Shown: piece after piece, positions 13,144-19,395 of the stretch
How positions within the stretch are numbered: the stretch's first letter is position 1
Layout: each line of letters starts with the position of its first letter
From: a virus
Reading direction: 5' to 3' (one strand)
Virus record (IMG/VR): IMGVR_UViG_3300028769_000153
Span: 1-45,793 of that record
Length of the DNA: 45,793 nt
Notes under the pieces: model-generated
What the model was told of the DNA's origin: nothing
What the model saw: the letters and a program-made list of their open reading frames with translations, nothing else
Databases searched by the model: none
Translations under genes and position numbers: made by a program

Positions 13144-13608
13144 ATGATTGAGAATAACGTTGAAGAAGTAGTAGTAGAAGAAGTAGCCCAAGAGCAATCA
13201 GTCAATGATACTGTTATTGAGAACATGGACAATCGAACATTGGCTAATGTAGTAGCTGATAAATTAGAATATGATTTTGCAACGCTAATATTAGTTAAAC
13301 CTATGCCAGTAGAGATGACATTTAAGACATTAACTGTTCCTGAGGATTCAGGAGAGAAAAGTGAAGATGGTGAAGCTATTATGCAAATGACTATTAAAGA
13401 AGTAGAAACGGAATCTTTATTTAGAAAAGGAGTGGTACTGTCAATACCCTTAAGCCTTCAGAAACTTAAAGAGAATGGAACATCAACTGGTATTGAATAT
13501 AACATAGGAGATACTATTGTTTATCCAAGTAAACGCTCTATGGATTTTGATTTATTTAAAGATTCTGCATTAGTTGCTCCGTTCGAAGTAATCGCCAAAC
13601 TTAAATAA
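13144..13608 (+). CDS. GroES-like co-chaperonin candidate
   Basis: 154 residues. After an acidic N-terminal tail (VEEVVVEEVAQEQ), residues 46-154 follow the chaperonin-10 layout: LILVKPMPVEMTF (like LVKP of GroES), an inserted acidic mobile-loop region, KGVVLSIP (strand with G-V-V-L), then YNIGDTIVYPSKRSMDFDLF and LVAPFEVIAKL, matching the GDxV and the terminal DILA-type strand. Known phage GroES analogues (for example T4 gp31) adapt host GroEL for capsid folding. Overall identity is low, so this is a fold-level guess; another small beta-barrel is possible. Confidence 0.5.
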   Translation: MIENNVEEVVVEEVAQEQSVNDTVIENMDNRTLANVVADKLEYDFATLILVKPMPVEMTFKTLTVPEDSGEKSEDGEAIMQMTIKEVETESLFRKGVVLSIPLSLQKLKENGTSTGIEYNIGDTIVYPSKRSMDFDLFKDSALVAPFEVIAKLK

Positions 13609-13609
13609 T

Positions 13610-13858
13610 ATGGAAAACGAAAAAGAGATTTTAATACTTCCATCTTATTATCAGATAGGAGACGAGGTAGCGTATATCGCTTTCGATTATAACGAAAGGA
13701 TTAATGATTCAACTGAAAAAAAGGAAATGTCAGGTGTAGTGACTAGAGTTATCTTTACAAAAGCAAAAGTGAGATATACTATTCTAGACGATGCTACTGG
13801 GTATACATTCGATGTAATTTCAGATGATATTATTTATCCAGAGGAATTGGTAGCATAA
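13610..13858 (+). CDS. 82-residue small beta-barrel-like protein
   Basis: A mostly beta composition with YYQIGDEVAYIAFDYNERI and MSGVVTRVIFTKAKVRYTILDDATGYTFDV, a pattern like SH3/Tudor-type domains found in small phage proteins. It starts 1 nt after the GroES-like stop and its TAATG overlaps the RNase H start. No family assigned. Confidence 0.62.
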   Translation: MENEKEILILPSYYQIGDEVAYIAFDYNERINDSTEKKEMSGVVTRVIFTKAKVRYTILDDATGYTFDVISDDIIYPEELVA

Positions 13859-14331
13859 TGGACAAAAGTGTAATACATATATATAGTGACGGAGCTTGCT
13901 CTGGAAATCCTGGTCCAGGAGGCTACGCTGCTGTAATATATATGAAATCTGGTAATATATGTGTATGTGGGTCAAGCGAAGATACCACTAACAATAGGAT
14001 GGAGCTCACAGGGTTCCTAAATGGAGTTGGAACTGCATTAATTAATAAATCAGAGGAGGAATATAAAATAGTCGTACATACAGACTCAAAGTATGTCGAG
14101 AATGCTATAAATTGCGGATGGTTAAACAAGTGGGCCAAAAAGAACTATGACAAAGTAAAGAACGTTGATCTATGGGAGATGGTATTTAAGATACTTGACT
14201 CTAGGAATACAAATATTGAAGTGGTCTGGTGTAAAGGGCACTCTGGAGTAATTCAGAACGAACTAGCAGATAAGTTTGCTGTAGTAGCAATGAATGAACG
14301 ATTAAAAGAAGGTACAATTATAGAGATTTAG
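13858..14331 (+). CDS. rnhA: Ribonuclease HI
   Basis: 157 residues, the normal length for RNase HI. Catalytic residues are in place: Asp11 (YSDGACSGNPG), Glu49 (NNRMELTG), Asp76 (HTDSKYV) and Asp138 (NELAD), with the flexible-loop His128 (KGHSG). It cleaves RNA in RNA-DNA hybrids, in phage replication removing Okazaki primers and helping degrade R-loops. It is the last gene before a strong terminator, so the 12190-14331 group forms one unit. No truncation or fusion. High confidence in fold and activity. Confidence 0.96.
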   Translation: MDKSVIHIYSDGACSGNPGPGGYAAVIYMKSGNICVCGSSEDTTNNRMELTGFLNGVGTALINKSEEEYKIVVHTDSKYVENAINCGWLNKWAKKNYDKVKNVDLWEMVFKILDSRNTNIEVVWCKGHSGVIQNELADKFAVVAMNERLKEGTIIEI

Positions 14332-14349
14332 TTATTTGTTTGTATTTAG

Positions 14350-14385
14350 ATAGGCTTGCTGTTAATTCAGTAGGCCTATTTTTTT
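14350..14385 (+). terminator. Intrinsic terminator after RNase H
   Basis: ATAGGC-TTGCTG pairs with CAGTAG-GCCTAT (12 bp with wobbles, loop TTAATT), then seven T. Textbook form; it closes the first rightward unit. Confidence 0.9.
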
Positions 14386-14410
14386 ATAAAATAATTACAT
14401 TAGCCTACAA

Positions 14411-14445
14411 CCTTTTCCAATTATTTACGTTTAGTATAATATAGG
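14411..14445 (+). promoter_or_regulatory. Promoter-like element after the RNase H terminator
   Basis: CCTTTTCCAATTATTTACGT then TTAGTATAATATAGG. Sequence blocks are shared with 11847-11880, and TATAATATAG also occurs at 9481-9490 on the minus strand. Placement right after a terminator and 35 nt before a start codon supports a promoter. Confidence 0.5.
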
Positions 14446-14479
14446 AAGTCATCCTGTAAATAATATTACATAGAAAATT

Positions 14480-14989
14480 ATGAATAACATTAAAACAGTA
14501 AAAGTAATAAGTCAATTAACTGGACTTGAGGTGGGAGATATTTTAACTAGAAAAGATAATCAATCTCCATTTGAGTTGTTAGTTGAAACATGTACTGAAA
14601 CTTACTCAGCTAAAAGATATATTGTCCTTTCAGAAGAGTTATTGAATCACGACGAGTTCAAGGCTATTGAATGGTTTGTTGAAAAACCTCTTACCAATAG
14701 ACAACGAATCGAAAAATTAGAAGGTCAATTGAAAGACGCTGAGGAAAAAATGGAACAAGGTCAGAAGAATTATACTGCGGTCCTAAACGAGAATGAAAAA
14801 TTACTTGCATTGCTTACTAAGATAGACAAGCGAATTCAATACAAGCGAGATGAGTTTTCAAAGAAAGTTCAAGAGTTAGACAAAGAATTGGCTGATAAAA
14901 TATTATGTGGAGAACGTATCGAGTGGGCTGACGAAGCACTTACAGTATATGTTAATATGTTAGAATTACTTGATAAAATAGTAGAGTAA
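14480..14989 (+). CDS. Coiled-coil protein, unknown function
   Basis: 169 residues. Residues 1-72 form a compact domain (VKVISQLTGLEVGDILTRKD, then SAKRYIVLSEELL), and 73-150 are a long charged coiled coil (NRQRIEKLEGQLKDAEEKME). Probably an oligomer. It opens the second rightward unit, next to a winged-helix-like gene. No family recognised. Confidence 0.75.
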   Translation: MNNIKTVKVISQLTGLEVGDILTRKDNQSPFELLVETCTETYSAKRYIVLSEELLNHDEFKAIEWFVEKPLTNRQRIEKLEGQLKDAEEKMEQGQKNYTAVLNENEKLLALLTKIDKRIQYKRDEFSKKVQELDKELADKILCGERIEWADEALTVYVNMLELLDKIVE

Positions 14990-14992
14990 TAT

Positions 14993-15379
14993 ATGAATAA
15001 ATTCATAAAGACGGTTCCACTAAGTAGCGTTAATTACGAATTCTTAAGAAGTCTAAATGGATTGCTTGGACTTACAGATAGGGAGATTGATCTTCTCTCT
15101 ATCTTCCTTGACCTAGAAAATAGAGACTCAAAAGCAAAAGGACAGCGTAAATCAATAGATGGAACTGCTAATAGAAAAGAGATAATGCGTATAACTACAA
15201 TTACAAAGGATAACCTTAGTAGATATATAAAGAGACTCAAGGCTAAGAGGATTATAGTCAGGGATTATAAAGAGGACATAAATGTACTGAACAAAGCAAT
15301 ACTTCCAGTTATAATAGGAAATAAAGTAGTTCAAATAACAATGATTTTAAAAGTAAAAGAAGATGAAATTCAAAACTAA
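14993..15379 (+). CDS. Winged-helix-like DNA-binding protein
   Basis: 128 residues. LTDREIDLLSIFLDLE followed by NRKEIMRITTITKDNLSRYIKRLKAKRIIVRD reads as a helix-turn-helix: the TKDNLSRYIKRLKAKRII part is a typical recognition helix plus wing, as in MarR-like or replication-initiator-like proteins. Small wHTH genes of this kind are common in crAss-like and other phages. It may be a regulator or replication accessory. It starts 3 nt after the coiled-coil gene and overlaps the next by 17 nt. Confidence 0.65.
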   Translation: MNKFIKTVPLSSVNYEFLRSLNGLLGLTDREIDLLSIFLDLENRDSKAKGQRKSIDGTANRKEIMRITTITKDNLSRYIKRLKAKRIIVRDYKEDINVLNKAILPVIIGNKVVQITMILKVKEDEIQN

Positions 15380-15611
15380 CGAGGGGCTAGAAAAAAGAAA
15401 CAATAATTTTATGCATAGATTATTTTATAGAACCCCAGAGTCTACATACGAACTGCATGGAGATTTAAAGAAATCAATAGGATATAATTTTGAGTATCCA
15501 GATGCATATACAAATAGAGATATAGAGATTTTTGAAACACCAGTACGTAGAATTACTGTATACACAAAACCTAGATGCTATCAAAGAACACTGATATATA
15601 TAATCGATTAG
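15363..15611 (+). CDS. 82-residue unknown protein
   Basis: Overlaps both neighbours (17 and 37 nt). Basic and aromatic, with PESTYELHGDLKKSIGYNFEY. No membrane segment. The start could be Met17 (MHRLFYRTPES), which would remove the upstream overlap. No function assigned. Confidence 0.55.
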   Translation: MKFKTNEGLEKRNNNFMHRLFYRTPESTYELHGDLKKSIGYNFEYPDAYTNRDIEIFETPVRRITVYTKPRCYQRTLIYIID

Positions 15612-15835
15612 CAGAAAAGTATGGCATACATAAAGCTGTAATATCAATGATATGTAATCATCCGTTTATATTTGCTTCCAGAAGGATAGCTAATCCAGAT
15701 GATGAAAAGTCATTTATGTGTGCATACTTATTTAAGATTAAATTAAAGAAAAGATTCCACAATAAAAAAAGAATGGTATATGACGAAAGAGAAACTAAAA
15801 AAAGTGACATTGAATCATGCGATAAAAGCATTTGA
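15575..15835 (+). CDS. 86-residue small phage protein of a common type
   Basis: IYNRLAEKYGIHKAVISMICNHPFIFASRRI is a helical pattern (IYxxLAxKY-x5-V-x11-F) that I recognise as frequent in small phage proteins, often near replication or structural genes, without known function. The C-terminal third is Lys/Arg-rich. It overlaps the previous gene by 37 nt and the next by 56 nt, so the exact start and the true end of translation matter. Confidence 0.6.
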   Translation: MLSKNTDIYNRLAEKYGIHKAVISMICNHPFIFASRRIANPDDEKSFMCAYLFKIKLKKRFHNKKRMVYDERETKKSDIESCDKSI

Positions 15836-15950
15836 TTACGCAGTCTGTAATGTAAATTGCAAAGGCAACGCAGCTAAGTCACATGAATGTATTACTAAGA
15901 AAGCGGAGTGTCAGACTAGAAAGAACTTTATTAAAAAGTTAGAAGTTTAA
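15780..15950 (+). CDS. 56-residue Cys-containing basic protein
   Basis: Hand-read frame from ATG at 15780 to TAA at 15950, sharing TAATG with the next gene. It contains CNVNCKGN and two further Cys (HECI, AECQ), which suggests a small zinc-binding fold. Lys-rich. It overlaps the preceding frame by 56 nt in another frame; one of the two ends may be misjudged. Confidence 0.55.
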   Translation: MTKEKLKKVTLNHAIKAFDYAVCNVNCKGNAAKSHECITKKAECQTRKNFIKKLEV

Positions 15951-16213
15951 TGGGTAAGGATATTTTAGCATATATAGATTTGGATGGATATCCAATTGAA
16001 ACTATATATGATCAGAATATAATAGACATTCCAAAACCTAATCAAATAAGTGAGGATGGTAAATTTAGATTCGTTAGCAGCAGAAAACAATATTTTGGAA
16101 TAGTATATATATGGAGAATAATAGAACAGAAGGAGACAAAAATTACTACTCCTCAGTTGCAGATAAGCACAGAGACTGCAGTGACGGATACTGTTGCCAC
16201 TTCGATTGCATAA
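15950..16213 (+). CDS. 87-residue unknown protein
   Basis: Starts by TAATG overlap. ILAYIDLDGYPIETIYDQNIID and FVSSRKQYFGIVYIWRI look like beta-strands. The C-terminal 30 residues are Thr/Val/Ala-rich low complexity and overlap out of frame with the Cys-rich frame at 16111-16266. No family assigned. Confidence 0.6.
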   Translation: MGKDILAYIDLDGYPIETIYDQNIIDIPKPNQISEDGKFRFVSSRKQYFGIVYIWRIIEQKETKITTPQLQISTETAVTDTVATSIA

Positions 16214-16266
16214 ACAAATTGCCTAACGGTCAATGTTATTTAAAACCAGGAAATGAAATTAATTAA
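16111..16266 (+). CDS. 51-residue Cys-rich protein overlapping two genes
   Basis: A hand-read frame with CSDGYCCHFDCINKLPNGQC (a CC core plus two flanking Cys), strongly suggestive of a metal-binding knuckle. It overlaps the upstream gene by 103 nt in a different frame and the ParB-like gene by 14 nt. Five ordered cysteines in 20 residues are unlikely by chance, but it has no independent support. Confidence 0.45.
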   Translation: MENNRTEGDKNYYSSVADKHRDCSDGYCCHFDCINKLPNGQCYLKPGNEIN

Positions 16267-16645
16267 TAATCCGCCAGGAGTAAAGATAGACAGGCTAAAT
16301 TTTAGCGAATCGGCCTATACAAAAGACGATAAACGATGGGACGCTGCAACTCTAGTAGAGTGGTGTAAAGAGAAAGGATATAAAGAGTTTGATCTGCCAT
16401 TAGCCGGAATAGCTTTAAATTACCTGCCATTTTGCGTAGAGACGTTTGAAGATTTTATATGGCAGATGGATAGATGTACTCACTCGGATTTAAAGTATCC
16501 AATTATACTAGACAATCTTGGAGTAATATGCGATGGATATCATAGAGTAGCAAAAGCTATACTAGAGAAGAAGTCATCAATAAAAGCAATTAGAATAGAA
16601 GAAATGCCTAACCCAAGCGGTTATAAAAAAGAAACAAAAGAATAA
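16253..16645 (+). CDS. ParB/sulfiredoxin-fold protein
   Basis: 130 residues. The core YPIILDNLGVICDGYHRVAK (82-101) followed by AIRI matches the ParB-N/Srx motif, in which DG-x-HR binds a nucleotide phosphate. Short stand-alone ParB-like proteins in phages act as nucleases, NTP-binding switches or regulators. The N-terminal 60 residues do not match anything I know. It is coupled to dUTPase by TAATG. Confidence 0.7.
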   Translation: MKLINNPPGVKIDRLNFSESAYTKDDKRWDAATLVEWCKEKGYKEFDLPLAGIALNYLPFCVETFEDFIWQMDRCTHSDLKYPIILDNLGVICDGYHRVAKAILEKKSSIKAIRIEEMPNPSGYKKETKE

Positions 16646-17178
16646 TGATTGACATAAAGATTAAAAAATTAGACCCGAAAGCAGTAATACCATTTGCAGC
16701 TACAGAACATTCAGCAGGATTAGATTTAACTGCAGTTAAGGTTGGCTTTAGCCACTCAGAGGATGGAGTTCCAGTATTGGTATATGATACGCAAATAGCA
16801 ATGAAAATTCCAGAAGGACATGTTGGGTTGTTGTTTCCTAGATCATCATTAGCGAATAAGTCTTTAAACATGACTAACTGTGTTGGGGTCGTAGATTGCG
16901 ATTATGTTGGCAGTATTTTACTGAAATTTAAAGTAAATACAAATACTACGCCTGTCATTTACGTAGAGGGAGATAGGGTTGGACAGATAATTATAATGCC
17001 ATACCCAAAAGTTAACTTTATAGAAGTGGATGAGTTGCCAGAAACCGAAAGAGGCGAAGGCGGTTATGGATCTACAGACAAAATTAAAGAGTCTGAAATC
17101 TTAAATGGAGAGATAGAAGAAACTAATGAAATTCCAGCTGATGCTGAAATACTAGAGAATGTTGAATTAATAAATTAA
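16645..17178 (+). CDS. dut: dUTP diphosphatase
   Basis: 177 residues. All five trimeric dUTPase motifs: SAGLDLTA (23-30), PRSSLANK (65-72), GVVDCDYVGS (81-90), EGDRVGQIII (108-117) and RGEGGYGST (136-144). It hydrolyses dUTP to dUMP, limiting uracil in phage DNA and feeding dTMP synthesis. The C-terminal 33 residues are a Glu-rich acidic extension not found in the basic enzyme. Motif 3 has Cys-Asp-Tyr-Val where Asp-Tyr-Arg is common. Activity is expected. Confidence 0.96.
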   Translation: MIDIKIKKLDPKAVIPFAATEHSAGLDLTAVKVGFSHSEDGVPVLVYDTQIAMKIPEGHVGLLFPRSSLANKSLNMTNCVGVVDCDYVGSILLKFKVNTNTTPVIYVEGDRVGQIIIMPYPKVNFIEVDELPETERGEGGYGSTDKIKESEILNGEIEETNEIPADAEILENVELIN

Positions 17179-17189
17179 TAATAAATATC

Positions 17190-17240
17190 ATGGCTAAGAA
17201 ACCTACTAAAAAACCAATGGGTGGTGGCAAAAAATGCTAA
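17190..17240 (+). CDS. 16-residue basic peptide (possible)
   Basis: ATG to TAA encodes MAKKPTKKPMGGGKKC, compositionally unlike random AT-rich sequence. It lies in a 140-nt gap that also holds a GGCCGT/ACGGCC hairpin near 17266-17297. Very short and unsupported otherwise. Confidence 0.25.
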   Translation: MAKKPTKKPMGGGKKC

Positions 17241-17319
17241 CATGTATTACTGAATAATTATATACTGTGTGTTGGCCGTGACTATGTTTACGGCCGATAT
17301 CACTAAAAAGAAAAAGTAA

Positions 17320-17862
17320 ATGAATTCAAAATTATTCGATATCCAAGCTGGAAAAGTTACCATACACGCAGACATGCTAGGTGTGCCTTCGTTTAAGGCA
17401 ATATGGAACTCTACAGAAGATAAGGACTATGCTACTAACTTAATCTCTTACATAGTCTTAAAACACCATTATAGCTCACCATATGTAGAGAATATAGGTG
17501 ATGAGAAGTATAGAGATGAGAAACTAAAGAAGGAATTATTTCCTGAAGGCTGGGTAGCATCAGAGGAAGTATTATATGCTGAAAGTACATTCTTAGAGTT
17601 TTCTAATACACTGCTAGTACAATTACTTGATTCATGCAGACATTCTGTATATATCATAAGTACATACTTAAGAGACATGACAGTTAGCTCTATGGATATG
17701 AGAACAGTTAAAGAAGCTATGGCAGCAATGTCTTCCCTTGATAAGGTAGTTAGGTCGTTAGACTCACTTACTAAACAAGTAAGAAGAGAGGATGTAGAAA
17801 CTTCGAGAGTACAAGGTGGATCTGAAATAGGTCACTTTGAAATACCTAAATCTAGACAATGA
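17320..17862 (+). CDS. Conserved-looking phage protein upstream of the nucleases
   Basis: 180 residues, soluble, mostly helical (EEVLYAESTFLEFSNTLLVQLLDSCRHSVYIISTYL, then coiled-coil-like KEAMAAMSSLDKVVRSLDSLTKQVRRED) with a polar C-terminal tail. Its position three genes before the large terminase makes a small-terminase or DNA-packaging accessory role conceivable, but no HTH is evident. It overlaps the next gene by 4 nt (ATGA). Confidence 0.7.
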   Translation: MNSKLFDIQAGKVTIHADMLGVPSFKAIWNSTEDKDYATNLISYIVLKHHYSSPYVENIGDEKYRDEKLKKELFPEGWVASEEVLYAESTFLEFSNTLLVQLLDSCRHSVYIISTYLRDMTVSSMDMRTVKEAMAAMSSLDKVVRSLDSLTKQVRREDVETSRVQGGSEIGHFEIPKSRQ

Positions 17863-18338
17863 TATCAAAGAACGTTAAAGTAAAGAATGCCAAGACTCAT
17901 GAGTATGACGGGCAGAAATTTAAGTCAGGGCTAGAGTTATTCTGCTACAAGCAACTAAAAGAGAATGGAATTGAGTTTACGTATCAGCCATCATCATACG
18001 TTCTTATAGCCAAGTTTAAGTCTCAGTTCAGATGCTATGAAGATACCGGAAAAATCACTAGAGACTCCAACAAGAAGATATTGTCATCTACAAAGAGGTT
18101 TGATTTAATAGAGAATGTTAGAGAAATAGCTTATACTCCAGACTTCCAAGCATTAGATGGTAGTTGGATTATAGAGACTAAAGGATTTGCTAATGATGCG
18201 TTTCCATTAAGGTGGAAGTTGTTCAAAGCAAAGTTAAATGAAATGAATTTCACTGGCATAGTAATGAAACCTGAAAGCCAGAAAGAAGTTCTACAATGCA
18301 TTGATATTATAAAAGAAGAGTCATGTTGCCATTCATAG
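17859..18338 (+). CDS. PD-(D/E)XK-type phage endonuclease
   Basis: 159 residues. Glu26 (SGLELFCYKQL), Asp95 (YTPDF) and IIETKG (Glu106, Lys108) form the PD-ExK active site, as in phage endonucleases of the DUF1064/T7-endonuclease-I-like group. Likely roles are Holliday-junction resolution before packaging or DNA trimming. It overlaps the next nuclease gene by 16 nt. The insertion at 50-85 is Lys/Ser-rich. Confidence 0.8.
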   Translation: MISKNVKVKNAKTHEYDGQKFKSGLELFCYKQLKENGIEFTYQPSSYVLIAKFKSQFRCYEDTGKITRDSNKKILSSTKRFDLIENVREIAYTPDFQALDGSWIIETKGFANDAFPLRWKLFKAKLNEMNFTGIVMKPESQKEVLQCIDIIKEESCCHS

Positions 18339-18712
18339 CGTTCCCAATTTGTCTGTGCTTGGCATCGATGTTTGCTTATATAGTATGGTCTCTAGACAAT
18401 ATAGCTTACAAGCGAGCACACATAAAGGACCTAGAAGAATCGTATTCTAAGCTACTGTCTCAAAAGAAATCGTCTGAAGTTAGACTTGGTCAGATATCAG
18501 AGAACTTAGCTCCATTTCTAAAGGAATTTAAATACGATCCAAAGAAATGTCACTTTCTTGGAAACCCTATAGATTACGTTATATTTGAGGAAGATAAGAT
18601 AGTATTTCTAGAAATCAAATCAGGGGAGTCTACTCTAAGTAGCACTCAAAGGAATATACGAGACCTCATAAAAGACGGTAAAGTATATTTCGATCAAATG
18701 AGAATTAAATAA
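18323..18712 (+). CDS. Membrane-anchored Holliday-junction-resolvase-like nuclease
   Basis: 129 residues. A hydrophobic N-terminus (1-27, LPFIAFPICLCLASMFAYIVW) is followed by a short coiled segment, then a nuclease core: FLGNPIDYVIFEEDKIVFLEIKSGES with Asp84, Glu97, Lys99 and a downstream QRNIRDLI (Gln109). This is the layout of the 'endonuclease related to archaeal Holliday junction resolvase' family, members of which often have an N-terminal helix. Two resolvase-like genes in a row are unusual. Membrane anchoring of DNA processing is inferred. Confidence 0.75.
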   Translation: MLPFIAFPICLCLASMFAYIVWSLDNIAYKRAHIKDLEESYSKLLSQKKSSEVRLGQISENLAPFLKEFKYDPKKCHFLGNPIDYVIFEEDKIVFLEIKSGESTLSSTQRNIRDLIKDGKVYFDQMRIK

Positions 18713-18720
18713 ATAATATC

Positions 18721-18879
18721 ATGTCAGACGTGTTCTTAGTACTATTAGGAATGGCAGCAGCTCAATTAATTATAACTCCATACGTGATATGGATGTCATA
18801 TGAAATTGGGAAATTACAGAAAGAAGTTAAACGTTTAGTTGTACTCGAAGGAATACAACATAAAACAACAATTAAATAA
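18721..18879 (+). CDS. 52-residue membrane protein
   Basis: A hand-read frame: MSDVFLVLLGMAAAQLIITP then YVIWMSYEIGKLQKEVKRLVVL. One hydrophobic helix (about 4-27) and a charged helical tail. It may be a small membrane partner of the anchored nuclease just upstream (8 nt gap). Function unknown. Confidence 0.6.
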   Translation: MSDVFLVLLGMAAAQLIITPYVIWMSYEIGKLQKEVKRLVVLEGIQHKTTIK

Positions 18880-18921
18880 ATACGTTTATAACTCAAACTA
18901 ATTAATTAGTATATTAGTAAA

Positions 18922-18952
18922 CCCTTTTTTAAACACTAAATATATAATAATA
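18922..18952 (+). promoter_or_regulatory. Promoter-like element before the packaging module
   Basis: CCCTTTTTTAAACACTAAAT then ATATAATAATAAG, resembling the CCTTTT ... TATAATA elements at 11847 and 14411. It lies in a 75-nt gap that also has TACGTTTATA (18881-18890), the third block of the shared motif. Confidence 0.38.
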
Positions 18953-18954
18953 AG

Positions 18955-19086
18955 ATGGAAAATCAAATGACAATCAACTCTATATCATGCCTATCGGCAT
19001 CAATAGATGCACTTAATAGGGCTGGAGAAGGAGCTGCAATTGCAGTGGTCGTTGCAAAACTCCTTGAGTTAATCAAAGAGTTATAG
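18955..19086 (+). CDS. 43-residue amphipathic protein
   Basis: A hand-read frame: MENQMTINSISCLSASIDAL then NRAGEGAAIAVVVAKLLELI. The Ala/Val/Leu C-terminal half could be a helix that associates with membranes or partners. It is the first gene after the promoter-like element. Unknown function. Confidence 0.55.
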   Translation: MENQMTINSISCLSASIDALNRAGEGAAIAVVVAKLLELIKEL

Positions 19087-19110
19087 ACATTTAAACACAT
19101 AAATTAAATT

Positions 19111-19377
19111 ATGAATAAGAATAAAAAGAACCAGGTGCCTGCAGTTGAAAAGCTAGTATTGACTCCTACAAAACAAGAAGTTGTTACTCCAGTTATAGAA
19201 GAGGTTAAAGCAGTAGCTAAACCAAAATATAAACACAAACGCAAAATCAACATTACAAACACTCCAGTTGCAGTACAAGTTATTGCTGAGCCAGTAGTAA
19301 TTAAAGTAGTATTAAAACCTAATTGGTTCAAAGCATTGATCGCTAAAATCAAAGCCTTTTTTACTAAGAAAAAATAA
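19111..19377 (+). CDS. 88-residue Lys/Val/Pro-rich protein
   Basis: Low-complexity, highly basic (KPKYKHKRKINITN, ending KIKAFFTKKK) with repeated VTP/VIEEV/VIAEPV segments. No domain. The C-terminal NWFKALIAKIKAFF is an amphipathic basic helix that could bind membranes or nucleic acid. It ends 18 nt before the terminase gene. Confidence 0.6.
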   Translation: MNKNKKNQVPAVEKLVLTPTKQEVVTPVIEEVKAVAKPKYKHKRKINITNTPVAVQVIAEPVVIKVVLKPNWFKALIAKIKAFFTKKK

Positions 19378-19395
19378 AAACTGTTTGTCATCCAA

